Shown here: in pieces, positions 1 through 6,818 of the stretch
How positions within the stretch are numbered: position 1 is the stretch's first letter
Layout of the letters: each line of letters starts with the position of its first letter
NCBI GenBank assembly: GCA_938084195.1
Contig: CALKDJ010000017.1
Span: 1 to 7,846, forward strand
Reading direction: 5' to 3'
Source: an uncultured Methylophilaceae bacterium
GTDB taxonomy: Bacteria > Pseudomonadota > Gammaproteobacteria > Burkholderiales > Methylophilaceae
Length of the DNA stretch: 7,846 nt
The notes under the pieces: generated by a model
The model's input: the letters and a program-made list of their open reading frames with translations, nothing else
Told to the model about the DNA's origin: nothing
The model's database searches: none
Translations under genes and position numbers: made by a program

Positions 1-300
1 TAAATGGCCAAGCATCATGGTGATACCACCAATTAAAATAGCCTTTTGTTGACCTAAATATCGATCAGATAGATAGCCTCCTATGATTGGTGTTAAATAA
101 ACTAAGCCAGTGTATATGGCATATATATGAATAGCATCTAGATCAGAATAATTTTGTGACTTAACTAGGTAAAGCACCAGAAGGGCTCTCATCCCATAAT
201 AACTAAAGCGCTCCCACATTTCGGTAAAGAATAATGTACGAAGACTTTTAGGCTGATTCAAACTAAAATTATTTTGTGCTAACGTTTGTGATTTGCTCAT
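1..300 (-). CDS. POT/PTR-family proton-dependent oligopeptide transporter, N-terminal 100 codons (partial, runs off left edge)
   Basis: This is the 5' end of a gene for an inner-membrane major-facilitator-type carrier of the POT (PTR2) family, which imports di- and tripeptides with protons. Translating the minus strand from the ATG at 300-298 gives 100 residues without a stop. After about 20 polar residues, the family's first-helix motif ExxERFxYYG is present (E27, E30, R31, F32, Y34, Y35), followed by 'GMRALLVLYL'. The second signature, GGYLSDRYLG, lies at residues 74-83 between predicted helices 2 and 3, and helix 3 begins near residue 86. E27, E30 and R31 are the residues the family uses for proton coupling. 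Full-length members have about 450-500 residues, so roughly four fifths is missing here. The start overlaps the glnD 3' end by 32 bp. It is the only ATG upstream of helix 1 in this frame. No convincing Shine-Dalgarno site precedes it, so coupling to glnD translation is likely. The exact substrate cannot be told from this fragment. Confidence 0.9.
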   Translation of the reverse strand, partial: MSKSQTLAQNNFSLNQPKSLRTLFFTEMWERFSYYGMRALLVLYLVKSQNYSDLDAIHIYAIYTGLVYLTPIIGGYLSDRYLGQQKAILIGGITMMLGHL

Positions 301-2827
301 TGATATTTGTTTTGAGGTTTTCTAAATTTGGTAGGGTGGCTAACTTGTGCGGGGAGAGAACAAAAAAATCCTCAACACGCTCACCCAAAGTATTTATTTT
401 TGCATTTTGTATTGAGAATCCATTTTTGTTAATTTCATTTGCTAATAAACTTAGTAAGCCCCTTTGTTTTCCAGTAACCACCTGAAATTCATAAAGGTTC
501 TTTGGTAATTTGGTGTATGTGATCTCAGTTTTAAATTGATGATGTGATGCTTGCCTTGATTTAGAAGTTTTTTGAGGCTTTGCCTCTGCGTTGGTATCAT
601 CAACAATTTTAGTAAGCTCTTTATCGATATGATCGAAAATTAAGTCATAGGATGTACTTGAAGTCTCTTCAATTAACACACTAAATACATCTAAAGCATG
701 ATTATCACTGGTGGTCAGAATTCTTGCTTGGGTAACATCCAATTGATTATCATTAAGAAAATTAGTGATTTTTAAAAAAAGATTATCCGCATTTTTGGAG
801 TACACGAAAATTTCTAATCCATTACCATCTCTGGCATGTCGTGATTTAACAACTGAATTACCGTCATCATAATTAACCAGTATTCGGGTATGCCACGCAA
901 TGTCATGCTCATCAAATTTATACAGATAATCCTCACCAAGATTAGTCCAAATCTTTTTCATTAATTTAGGCTCAATTCCATATGATGATAATATTTTAGT
1001 GGTAGCAGCCTTTCTTTTTTTAATGAGCTTCTCAGGAGAGATTGATTTATTCAACAGGTTAGCTGATGTTAAGTTATATAAATCTTTTAAAAGTGTCGCT
1101 TTCCACTGATTCCATACGTGCGGGCTGGTGGCCCGAATATCGGCTACAGTGAGCAGATAAAGAGCGTCTAATCGATACTGGTTACCCATTTGAATAGAAA
1201 ATGTCTGTATTACCTCGGGATCCGATAAATCACTTTTTTGGGCTACTTGCGAAAGTGAGAGATGCGATTTAACTAACCAGGCTATGATGTCTATATCTTG
1301 ATTGTTAAGATTGAATAATGATCCAAAATTTCTCGCAATCTTCTCACCTTTTTCAGAATGATCTCCACCACGCCCTTTAGCAATATCATGAAAGATAGCA
1401 GCAAAATATAAAATATAGGGCTTATCAAATTTCATAAAAATTTTATGGCACTCTGGAAATTCATACTTTAATTTTGTTCTACTATATCTTCGAATATTAT
1501 CAATAACGTTTAACGTATGTTCATCTACGGTATACACATGAAAAAGGTCATGCTGCATTTGCGCTACAATTTTTCCGAAGGCAGGAATATATTTACCAAG
1601 GATATTGCATTTATTTAAAAGCCTAAGGGATCGGTTAACTTTTTCCTTACCTTGAAATATTGCAAAAAAATCATTACGCATTTTTTTATTTAATCGTTTC
1701 TCTTTATTGATAAGGTTGGATGTCGAATCAAGAAGTCCTAAGAGGTTGGGGCCAAATCCATTGAGATGTTTATTTTCTTGAAAAACAATAAATGGCTCAA
1801 AAATATATTTAATAAAACTATTCTTAGTGATCTTTTTTATTTCTAATAAATTGTCATATTCATAAAGCGGTAACTTGTGTTTAATCGTAGTATTTTTATG
1901 TTGCAAAGGATCTAATTTTTTAATAATAATTTCATTGAATAAAATTATGTAATTAACTGATTTATAATAGGTTTTCATTACTCTTTCACTCGCTTTTTTA
2001 TAACCAGTATTTTTATAGCCTAAATGTTCAGCAAGCTTATTTTGCAAATCAAAAATTAATCTATCCTCTGAACTTTGTGCTAACAAATGAAGCAATATTC
2101 TTCTTTTCCTAATGCGATTTTGATGAAATCGTATTTTGTTAAATTCACTTCTGTCGATAACTTTATTTGTAAGTAATGTTTTGAAGTTATTTCCTTTATC
2201 TTGACTTGCTCCCAGCCAAAGTACCATATGCAGATCTCTAAGCCCACCGGGACTCTCTTTTACATTTGGCTCAAGCTGGTAAGCAGTATCTCTATATTTT
2301 TTATGTCGTAATTTTTGTTCATTTAATTTTTCTATATAAAATTGCCTTTGATTGATTTCATTTCTAATGCATTCAGATAATGCAATAAAATCTTGCTTCG
2401 AACCCTTTATAAGTCTTGACTCTAATAGGTTAGTAGTAGTTTTGATGTCTTTATGAATTTCAAAGCGGGTATCTTTTAAGGTTCTTACACTATGACCTAT
2501 CTTCATGCCAATGTCCCAACAGGCAGTAATAAAGGAGGAAACTTTTTCATTGGTTTCTTTGGTATTTTTGTTAGGAATAAGAATTAAGATATCAATATCG
2601 GAATAGGGAAATAATTCTTCACGCCCATACCCACCTACTGCAATTAAGGATATCTCTTCAGGTATGTTGCAACTTACCCAAAGACTTTTCAAATGTTCGT
2701 CTATTATTCTTGAATGAATGGTGGTGTAAGATTGGCTATTATGTGATTCAAGAAATTTTTTATTAATTCTTTCAAAGTCTTCTTGGTATTGTCTCTTAAT
2801 GGCTTGAATCATTTCGTTGGATTCCAT
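269..2827 (-). CDS. glnD: Bifunctional [protein-PII] uridylyltransferase / uridylyl-removing enzyme
   Basis: GlnD senses glutamine. It adds UMP to the PII signal protein (GlnB/GlnK) when nitrogen is short and removes it when glutamine is plentiful, which sets glutamine synthetase activity and NtrC-type responses in the cytoplasm. The 852 residues show the full domain order. The nucleotidyltransferase core is at about 60-200, with GGYGREELFPYSDID (65-79; metal-binding D77 and D79) and the conserved ESPGGLRDL (191-199). The HD hydrolase domain is at about 430-560, with H437, H480-D481 in FHDIAKGRGGDHSEKG, H490 and H522. Two C-terminal ACT domains lie at about 671-740 and 779-850, the second with the typical KINTLGERVEDFF. 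Length is slightly below the E. coli protein (about 890) and normal for Betaproteobacteria. All key residues are present, so both activities should be intact. The start overlaps the map 3' end by 19 bp. M6 (2812-2810) is an alternative start that would make a four-base ATGA overlap with the map stop. The first ATG is preferred because AAGGGA lies 10 nt upstream. Confidence 0.97.
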   Translation of the reverse strand: MESNEMIQAIKRQYQEDFERINKKFLESHNSQSYTTIHSRIIDEHLKSLWVSCNIPEEISLIAVGGYGREELFPYSDIDILILIPNKNTKETNEKVSSFITACWDIGMKIGHSVRTLKDTRFEIHKDIKTTTNLLESRLIKGSKQDFIALSECIRNEINQRQFYIEKLNEQKLRHKKYRDTAYQLEPNVKESPGGLRDLHMVLWLGASQDKGNNFKTLLTNKVIDRSEFNKIRFHQNRIRKRRILLHLLAQSSEDRLIFDLQNKLAEHLGYKNTGYKKASERVMKTYYKSVNYIILFNEIIIKKLDPLQHKNTTIKHKLPLYEYDNLLEIKKITKNSFIKYIFEPFIVFQENKHLNGFGPNLLGLLDSTSNLINKEKRLNKKMRNDFFAIFQGKEKVNRSLRLLNKCNILGKYIPAFGKIVAQMQHDLFHVYTVDEHTLNVIDNIRRYSRTKLKYEFPECHKIFMKFDKPYILYFAAIFHDIAKGRGGDHSEKGEKIARNFGSLFNLNNQDIDIIAWLVKSHLSLSQVAQKSDLSDPEVIQTFSIQMGNQYRLDALYLLTVADIRATSPHVWNQWKATLLKDLYNLTSANLLNKSISPEKLIKKRKAATTKILSSYGIEPKLMKKIWTNLGEDYLYKFDEHDIAWHTRILVNYDDGNSVVKSRHARDGNGLEIFVYSKNADNLFLKITNFLNDNQLDVTQARILTTSDNHALDVFSVLIEETSSTSYDLIFDHIDKELTKIVDDTNAEAKPQKTSKSRQASHHQFKTEITYTKLPKNLYEFQVVTGKQRGLLSLLANEINKNGFSIQNAKINTLGERVEDFFVLSPHKLATLPNLENLKTNINEQITNVSTK

Positions 2828-3609
2828 GGTTTTGGAGTCCCTTCCGACACGGTAAGTACTTCAAAACCTTCATTGGTAACTAAAATGGTGTGTTCCCATT
2901 GAGCTGATAAGCTTCTATCTTTCGTTACTACCGTCCATCCATCAGATAACATTTTAATATCTCTTTTACCGGCATTAATCATGGGCTCAATTGTAAAAAC
3001 CATTCCTTCTTTTAACTCAATACCTTCACCAGGGTTGCCATAATGAAGGATTTGTGGATCCTCATGGAACACTTTACCGATACCATGACCACAAAATTCT
3101 CTTACAACACTAAAACCATGATCCTCAGCATAATTTTGTATGGCATGTCCAATGTCACCTAAATGATTACCCGGCTTGACTTGAGTAATACCATGCCACA
3201 TACATTGATAGGTAGTATCACATAGCCTTTTTGCAAGGATAGAGGGTTCTCCTATATAAAACATCCGACTGGTATCTCCGTGATAACCGTCTTTGATCAC
3301 AGTAATATCAATATTTACGATATCCCCTTTTTTTAAAATCTTAGGCCCAGGTATACCATGGCATATTTGGTTATTCACTGATGTACAAAGTGATTTAGGA
3401 TAAGGTGTGTGACCCGGAGGTGCGTAATTTAGGGGTGCTGGGATTGTTTTTTGTTCATCAATCATGAAGTTGTGGCATAACCTGTCAATCTCCTCTGTGG
3501 TAATTTCTGGCTTTACAAAGGGCGTTATAAAGTCTAAAACTTCAGATGCTAATTGACCAGCAATACGCATTTTTTTGATGTCATCTTCATTTTTTATGGT
3601 TATGGTCAT
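2809..3609 (-). CDS. map: Methionine aminopeptidase, type I
   Basis: Map removes the initiator methionine from nascent proteins whose second residue is small, acting in the cytoplasm near the ribosome exit after deformylation. The 266-residue protein is the usual bacterial type I length and is a single pita-bread domain with no insertion. All five metal ligands are visible: D101 and D112 (in NIDITVIKDGYHGDTSRMF), H175 (FCGHGIGKVFHEDP), E208 (FTIEPM) and E239 (QWEHTILV). The substrate-site histidines H84 (CHGIPG) and H182 are present too. The protein begins MTITIKNEDDIKKMRIAG, which aligns with family N-termini, so the ATG at 3609 is chosen; the sequence just upstream has no clear Shine-Dalgarno match. 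It is the first gene of the minus-strand group and is divergent from rpsB, a common beta/gammaproteobacterial arrangement that places Map opposite translation genes. Confidence 0.97.
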   Translation of the reverse strand: MTITIKNEDDIKKMRIAGQLASEVLDFITPFVKPEITTEEIDRLCHNFMIDEQKTIPAPLNYAPPGHTPYPKSLCTSVNNQICHGIPGPKILKKGDIVNIDITVIKDGYHGDTSRMFYIGEPSILAKRLCDTTYQCMWHGITQVKPGNHLGDIGHAIQNYAEDHGFSVVREFCGHGIGKVFHEDPQILHYGNPGEGIELKEGMVFTIEPMINAGKRDIKMLSDGWTVVTKDRSLSAQWEHTILVTNEGFEVLTVSEGTPKPWNPTK

Positions 3610-3642
3610 GGTAGTTTATTTCAATAGATTTAAGGCAAAATA

Positions 3643-3654
3643 ATAATTAATTAT
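3643..3654. repeat. 12-bp AT-only perfect palindrome in the map/rpsB divergent region
   Basis: ATAATTAATTAT reads the same on both strands. It sits in the map-rpsB intergenic region, directly upstream of the candidate rpsB -10 element and inside the spacer of that promoter. It could be a binding site for a dimeric regulator or nucleoid protein, or simply a chance product of AT-rich promoter DNA. Only the symmetry is seen directly. Confidence 0.4.
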
Positions 3655-3655
3655 G
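3650..3655 (-). promoter_or_regulatory. Weak candidate -10 element for map-glnD transcript
   Basis: On the minus strand, CATAAT matches five of six bases of the sigma-70 -10 hexamer. It lies about 40 bp upstream of the map ATG and overlaps the candidate rpsB extended -10 on the other strand. The expected -35 position (around 3673-3678) matches poorly. A second hexamer, TATTAT at 3645-3640, is an alternative. The promoter for map must lie in this intergenic region or further upstream, but its exact position is uncertain. Confidence 0.25.
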
Positions 3656-3662
3656 TTATCAT
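3654..3662 (+). promoter_or_regulatory. Candidate extended -10 promoter element for rpsB-tsf
   Basis: TGTTATCAT fits the sigma-70 extended -10 pattern TGnTATAAT with one mismatch in the hexamer (TATCAT, 3657-3662). The -35 region about 17 bp upstream (near 3634-3639, GGCAAA) is a poor match, which an extended -10 can offset. The bases after the hexamer, AGCGGC, are G+C-rich in an otherwise AT-rich region. Such a discriminator is typical of stringently controlled ribosomal-protein promoters. Transcription would begin near 3669, leaving a leader of about 105 nt before the rpsB ATG. This is motif reading only. Confidence 0.5.
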
Positions 3663-3670
3663 AGCGGCTT

Positions 3671-3770
3671 TTAAGCATTACGAAAAATTTCCATTAGGCC
3701 TTTTTAAGGGTGCTACTTTTTAAAAGTTAGTCATTTTTAGGCTTAATGCAGTGATTAACCCTTATAGGAG
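3671..3770 (+). promoter_or_regulatory. rpsB leader with complementary segments near the ribosome binding site
   Basis: The untranslated region ahead of rpsB holds two sets of exact complements. TAAGGGT at 3705-3711 pairs with ACCCTTA at 3758-3764, ending one base before the Shine-Dalgarno AGGAG (3766-3770, six bases from the ATG). GCATTA at 3675-3680 pairs with TAATGC at 3744-3749. The second pairing crosses the first, so together they would form a pseudoknot. A small hairpin (ACTT 3715-3718 with AAGT 3724-3727) fits inside. In E. coli, S2 represses its own rpsB-tsf mRNA through the 5' leader, so an S2-binding autoregulatory structure is a reasonable reading here. The pairings are seen directly; the function is inferred. 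Confidence 0.45.
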
Positions 3771-3776
3771 AAACAC

Positions 3777-4520
3777 ATGTCTATTACGATGAGACAAATG
3801 TTAGAAGCGGGCGTTCATTTTGGACACCAAACCCGTTATTGGAATCCAAAAATGGCACCATTTATTTTTGGTGATAGAAATAAAATTCATATTGTAAACC
3901 TAGAAAAAACTCTACCGATGTTTATGGAGGCCACCAAGTATGCAAAGACGTTGGCTGCTAATAAAGGTCGTATTCTTTTTGTGGGGACCAAAAGGCAAGC
4001 AAGAGAAATAATCAAAGAAGAAGCTCTTAGAGCCGGATGTTCTTATGTCAATCATAGATGGCTTGGAGGCATGTTAACCAACTTTAAAACCGTAAAACAA
4101 TCCATCAAACGATTAGTTGAGCTTGAAACCATGTTTGAAGACGGTAGTTTAGATAAAATTACAAAAAAAGAAGCATTAAATCTTAAAAGAGATTATGACA
4201 AACTCGAGCGTTCTATCGGTGGCATTAAAAATATGACTGCACTTCCTGATGCAATTTTTGTTGTGGATGTGGGTTTTGAAAGTGGTGCGGTAGTTGAAGC
4301 TACTAAGCTTGGTATTCCTATTATTGGGGTAGTGGATACTAATAATTCAACCGAAAACATTGCTTACGTTATTCCTGGCAATGACGATTCAAGTAGAGCT
4401 ATTCGTTTGTATGCAAGAGGAATGGCAGATACTATTTTGGAAGGAAAAAATAGTGCCATTGAAGCAGTGGCCAAGATGGCTGCTGAAGAGGAAACCTCTG
4501 AAGAGAAACCCGAAGAGTAA
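3777..4520 (+). CDS. rpsB: 30S ribosomal protein S2
   Basis: S2 is a late-assembling protein at the head-body junction of the small ribosomal subunit. It is needed for S1 docking and so for initiation on structured mRNAs. The 247 residues cover the whole family. The N-terminal signature [22 protein letters not shown] is at 5-26, [10 protein letters not shown] at 70-79, and [14 protein letters not shown] at 92-105. The coiled-coil hairpin is at about 106-150, VDTN at 186-189, and [16 protein letters not shown] at 197-212. The tail (235-247) is strongly acidic, as in many proteobacterial S2 proteins. The segment after VDTN reads N-S-T-E-N-I-A instead of the more usual S-D-P-D-G-V-D type, a small local divergence. 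Start: ATG with AGGAG six bases upstream. It is followed after 31 bp by tsf, the classic rpsB-tsf operon, and is probably controlled by the leader described at 3671-3770. Confidence 0.98.
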   Translation: MSITMRQMLEAGVHFGHQTRYWNPKMAPFIFGDRNKIHIVNLEKTLPMFMEATKYAKTLAANKGRILFVGTKRQAREIIKEEALRAGCSYVNHRWLGGMLTNFKTVKQSIKRLVELETMFEDGSLDKITKKEALNLKRDYDKLERSIGGIKNMTALPDAIFVVDVGFESGAVVEATKLGIPIIGVVDTNNSTENIAYVIPGNDDSSRAIRLYARGMADTILEGKNSAIEAVAKMAAEEETSEEKPEE

Positions 4521-4551
4521 TCAATAAATTTTAAAAGGAGTTTAGATTTAA

Positions 4552-5427
4552 ATGGCTGAAATTACTGCAAGTATGGTTATGGCCCTTCGTAGCAAAACAG
4601 ATGCACCTATGATGGACTGTAAAAAGGCGCTTATTGAGGCTGAAGGCGATATGCAAAGAGGAGAGGAAATTCTGCGCGTACGGTTTGGTAATAAAGCATC
4701 CAAAGCCTCCTCAAGAATTGCTGCCGAAGGAGTGGTGTCATCATTTATTACTAAAGATGGTAAGTCAGGATGTTTAATTGAAATTAATTCAGAAACGGAT
4801 TTTTGTGCAAAGAATGAAGAATTTCAAAAATTTGCAAGTCAACTTGCACAAGTGGTAGTAGAAAAAAAACCATCTAATGTTGAAGATCTAGCCCAAGTGA
4901 ATCTTGATGGTCAAACAGTCGAAGAATTACGTACCGGTTTAGTAGGTAAAATTGGGGAAAATATTACCCCGAGAAGATTTGATCTTATGGATGCCAAGGG
5001 CACTTTATATAGCTACATACATGGGGCAAAAATTGGGGTTATCTTAGATTTAGAGGGCGGTAACGATGAACTTGGTAAGGATATCGCCATGCATATTGCA
5101 GCAGCTAAACCGAAAGCAATAGATCAATCTGGGGTGGATCCTGAGCTCATAGATACTGAGAGACGGGTTGCGATCGAAAAGGCCAAAGAGGCAGGTAAGC
5201 CTGAGGAGATGTTAGAAAAAATTGCTACAGGCACAGTGAATAAATTTTTAAAAGAAATTACTTTGCTTAGTCAGGCTTTCGTTAAGGATGATAAAGTTTC
5301 TATAAATGAACTGTTATCTAAAAACAATGCAACACTGCATGCTTTTTCAATGTACTCCGTAGGTGAGGGCATTGAAAAGAAACAAGAAGATTTTGCTGCC
5401 GAGGTTGCGGCGGCCTCTAAGGTTTAA
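4552..5427 (+). CDS. tsf: Translation elongation factor Ts
   Basis: EF-Ts is the guanine nucleotide exchange factor that recycles EF-Tu-GDP to EF-Tu-GTP during elongation. The 291 residues match the usual length. The N-terminal UBA-like module spans about 1-55 with TDAPMMDCKKALIEAEGD (16-33) and the linker GNKASKASSRIAAEGVV (46-62). The core holds the EF-Tu contact motif ETDFCAKNEEF (81-91; D83 and F84 insert near the EF-Tu nucleotide site) and MHIAAAKP (180-187). The coiled-coil and C-terminal module follow, including GTVNKFLKEITLLSQAFVKD. The 'TDAP' variant, instead of the gammaproteobacterial 'TGAG', supports a betaproteobacterial source. A clear AAGGAG lies 11 bases before the ATG. No G+C-rich hairpin separates it from rpsB, so the two are cotranscribed. 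An intrinsic terminator begins 17 bases after the stop. Confidence 0.98.
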   Translation: MAEITASMVMALRSKTDAPMMDCKKALIEAEGDMQRGEEILRVRFGNKASKASSRIAAEGVVSSFITKDGKSGCLIEINSETDFCAKNEEFQKFASQLAQVVVEKKPSNVEDLAQVNLDGQTVEELRTGLVGKIGENITPRRFDLMDAKGTLYSYIHGAKIGVILDLEGGNDELGKDIAMHIAAAKPKAIDQSGVDPELIDTERRVAIEKAKEAGKPEEMLEKIATGTVNKFLKEITLLSQAFVKDDKVSINELLSKNNATLHAFSMYSVGEGIEKKQEDFAAEVAAASKV

Positions 5428-5444
5428 GCAATATGATTTTTTAG

Positions 5445-5475
5445 AAAAGGATTGTTATTACAATCCTTTTTTTTT
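5445..5475 (+). terminator. Intrinsic terminator after tsf
   Basis: An 11-bp perfect stem (5445-5455 with 5460-5470, core GGATTGT/ACAATCC) closes on a TATT loop and runs into nine consecutive T residues (5467-5475). This is a textbook rho-independent terminator for the plus strand. It sits 17 bases after the tsf stop and 46 bases before pyrH, so it should end most rpsB-tsf transcripts and separate them from pyrH-frr-uppS-cdsA. On the minus strand the following T content is interrupted, and no minus-strand gene ends nearby. Confidence 0.9.
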
Positions 5476-5486
5476 AACCAAAACCA

Positions 5487-5494
5487 TATAAAAT
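5487..5494 (+). promoter_or_regulatory. Weak candidate -10 region for pyrH
   Basis: TATAAAAT lies between the tsf terminator and the pyrH ATG, about 28 bases before the start. It resembles a sigma-70 -10 hexamer (TATAAA, or TAAAAT two bases on). The -35 position would fall within the terminator's T tract and does not match well. A promoter here is expected because of the upstream terminator, but the motif is common in AT-rich DNA. Confidence 0.3.
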
Positions 5495-5521
5495 AACAAG
5501 ATAAATTACAAACACTAAACT

Positions 5522-6238
5522 ATGGCCAAAGCTAAATACAATAGGATCTTACTCAAATTATCAGGTGAAGCTTTGATGGGGCAAGATGCTTTCGGCGTCA
5601 ACCCTGAGATCGTGACAAAGATTGTCAAGGAAATTAAGGTAGCAAAAGAATTAGGTATTGAAGTTGCGGTCGTGATCGGTGGTGGAAATATCTTTAGAGG
5701 TGTTGCACTGGGTGCAGCAGGAATGGACAGAGCTACTGCAGATTATATGGGTATGTTGGCAACTGTTATGAATGCATTGGCCCTTCAAGATGCCATGAAG
5801 CATGAGGGTGTTGTAAGTCGTGTTCAATCTGCCATAAATATTGATCAAGTAGTTGAACCCTACATTAGAGGTAAGGCGATAAAATACCTGGAGGATAAGC
5901 GAATAGTGATTTTTGCTGCTGGCACAGGGAATCCATTTTTTACAACCGATACCGCAGCAGCATTAAGAGCCATGGAGATAAATGCCGAAATCATGATCAA
6001 AGCAACAAAAGTAGATGGTATTTATTCAGAAGATCCTGTTAAAAATCCTGATGCAAAACGATATAAGACGATTACCTTTGATGATGCCATTCAAAAAAAC
6101 TTAAAGGTAATGGATGCAACTGCCTTCACATTGTGTAGAGATCAAAAATTACCTATCGGTGTTATTGATATTTTTAAGGAGAATGCCCTAAAAAATATTT
6201 TAATAGGATCGGAAGAGGGGACCTTAGTTAATATTTAA
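5522..6238 (+). CDS. pyrH: UMP kinase (uridylate kinase)
   Basis: PyrH phosphorylates UMP to UDP with ATP, the committed step from UMP to all other pyrimidine nucleotides. The bacterial enzyme is a hexamer of the amino-acid-kinase fold, typically activated by GTP and inhibited by UTP. The 238 residues are full length. Motifs in order are [11 protein letters not shown] (10-20, phosphate-binding lysine K12), GGGNIFRG (53-60), the UMP-site stretch [18 protein letters not shown] (70-87, with D74), [13 protein letters not shown] (134-146) and [13 protein letters not shown] (160-172), ending in [11 protein letters not shown] (197-207). The ATG at 5522 is the only sensible start, since family members begin a few residues before [11 protein letters not shown]. 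No Shine-Dalgarno-like sequence lies in the 20 bases upstream, unlike rpsB, tsf and frr. The gene follows a terminator and starts a second transcription unit, with frr 15 bp downstream. Confidence 0.98.
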   Translation: MAKAKYNRILLKLSGEALMGQDAFGVNPEIVTKIVKEIKVAKELGIEVAVVIGGGNIFRGVALGAAGMDRATADYMGMLATVMNALALQDAMKHEGVVSRVQSAINIDQVVEPYIRGKAIKYLEDKRIVIFAAGTGNPFFTTDTAAALRAMEINAEIMIKATKVDGIYSEDPVKNPDAKRYKTITFDDAIQKNLKVMDATAFTLCRDQKLPIGVIDIFKENALKNILIGSEEGTLVNI

Positions 6239-6253
6239 TAAAGGAATATCCAG

Positions 6254-6808
6254 ATGGATGAAATTAAACAAAATACAAATAGTAAGATGCAAAATAGCCT
6301 AGAGGCTCTCAAAAGTGATCTGTCTAAAATTAGAACAGGAAGAGCCCATACTGGTATTCTTGATCATTTAACTGTGGATTACTATGGTTCACAGACTGCT
6401 TTGAATCAAGTGGCAGGAGTAACGTTAGGTGATGCAACTACCATTAATATTCAGCCTTACGAAAAGACCATGATAGCTGCGGTGGAGAAAGTTATTAGGG
6501 AAAGTGATTTGGGACTTAATCCAGCCACTTCTGGTGATCTTATTCGTGTGCCTATGCCTCCTTTGACCGAGGAGCGCAGAAAAGAGTTAATTAAGGTAGT
6601 GAAATCAGAAGGCGAAAATACCAAAATAGCAATTAGAAACGCCCGGCGCGATGCCAACGATGCACTAAAGAAGCTCAGTAAAGATAAAGAGATTAGTGAG
6701 GATGATGAGCGAAGAGCGCAAGATGATATCCAAAAAACGACTGATCAATTTATTGCTAATGTTGATCAATTGGTTGATGCAAAAGAAAAAGATCTTTTAG
6801 TTATATAG
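6254..6808 (+). CDS. frr: Ribosome recycling factor
   Basis: RRF works with EF-G to split post-termination 70S ribosomes so that the subunits can start again. The 184 residues match the family's usual 185. Domain I is a three-helix bundle formed by about 1-30 and 105-184. Domain II is the beta-rich tip at about 31-104. Conserved stretches include [23 protein letters not shown] (23-45), [30 protein letters not shown] (83-112) and [10 protein letters not shown] (127-136), with the functionally important R132. Start: ATG with AAGGAA seven bases upstream, 15 bp after the pyrH stop. It is almost contiguous with uppS (7 bp between stop and TTG start), so the two are likely cotranscribed and coupled. 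The sequence is closest in style to betaproteobacterial RRF. Confidence 0.98.
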   Translation: MDEIKQNTNSKMQNSLEALKSDLSKIRTGRAHTGILDHLTVDYYGSQTALNQVAGVTLGDATTINIQPYEKTMIAAVEKVIRESDLGLNPATSGDLIRVPMPPLTEERRKELIKVVKSEGENTKIAIRNARRDANDALKKLSKDKEISEDDERRAQDDIQKTTDQFIANVDQLVDAKEKDLLVI

Positions 6809-6818
6809 GCTTTTTTTG
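6807..6818 (+). promoter_or_regulatory. Ribosome binding site and TTG start codon of uppS
   Basis: AGG (6807-6809) overlaps the frr TAG stop (6806-6808) and is six bases from TTG at 6816-6818. The frame is closed upstream by TAG at 6798-6800. The next in-frame codons (TTA, TAT, AGG, CTT, TTT) cannot start, and the next ATG is inside the catalytic VIMDGNG motif. TTG is therefore the only plausible start. The T of the codon is part of a seven-T run (6811-6817). Confidence 0.65.

Noticed and set aside
276..485. 69-codon plus-strand open frame beginning ATGTTGACATTT-like on the strand opposite glnD
   Set aside because: It lies entirely antisense to the conserved second ACT domain of GlnD, has no family resemblance and no ribosome binding site; it is a chance frame. 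The sequence note is only a description of position, and the frame was read as a shadow.
4521..4551. Attenuator or terminator between rpsB and tsf
   Set aside because: Only a five-base A/T pairing (TAAAT 4525-4529 with ATTTA 4546-4550) can be drawn around the tsf Shine-Dalgarno site; it is too weak to support a call.
5651..5848. 65-codon minus-strand open frame rich in Cys and His
   Set aside because: It is antisense to the catalytic core of pyrH. The Cys/His richness arises from reading the complement of conserved Gly/Ala/Met codons, and there is no zinc-finger spacing or start signal.
6457..6657. 66-codon minus-strand open frame
   Set aside because: It is antisense to conserved frr codons, with no start signal and no recognisable domain.
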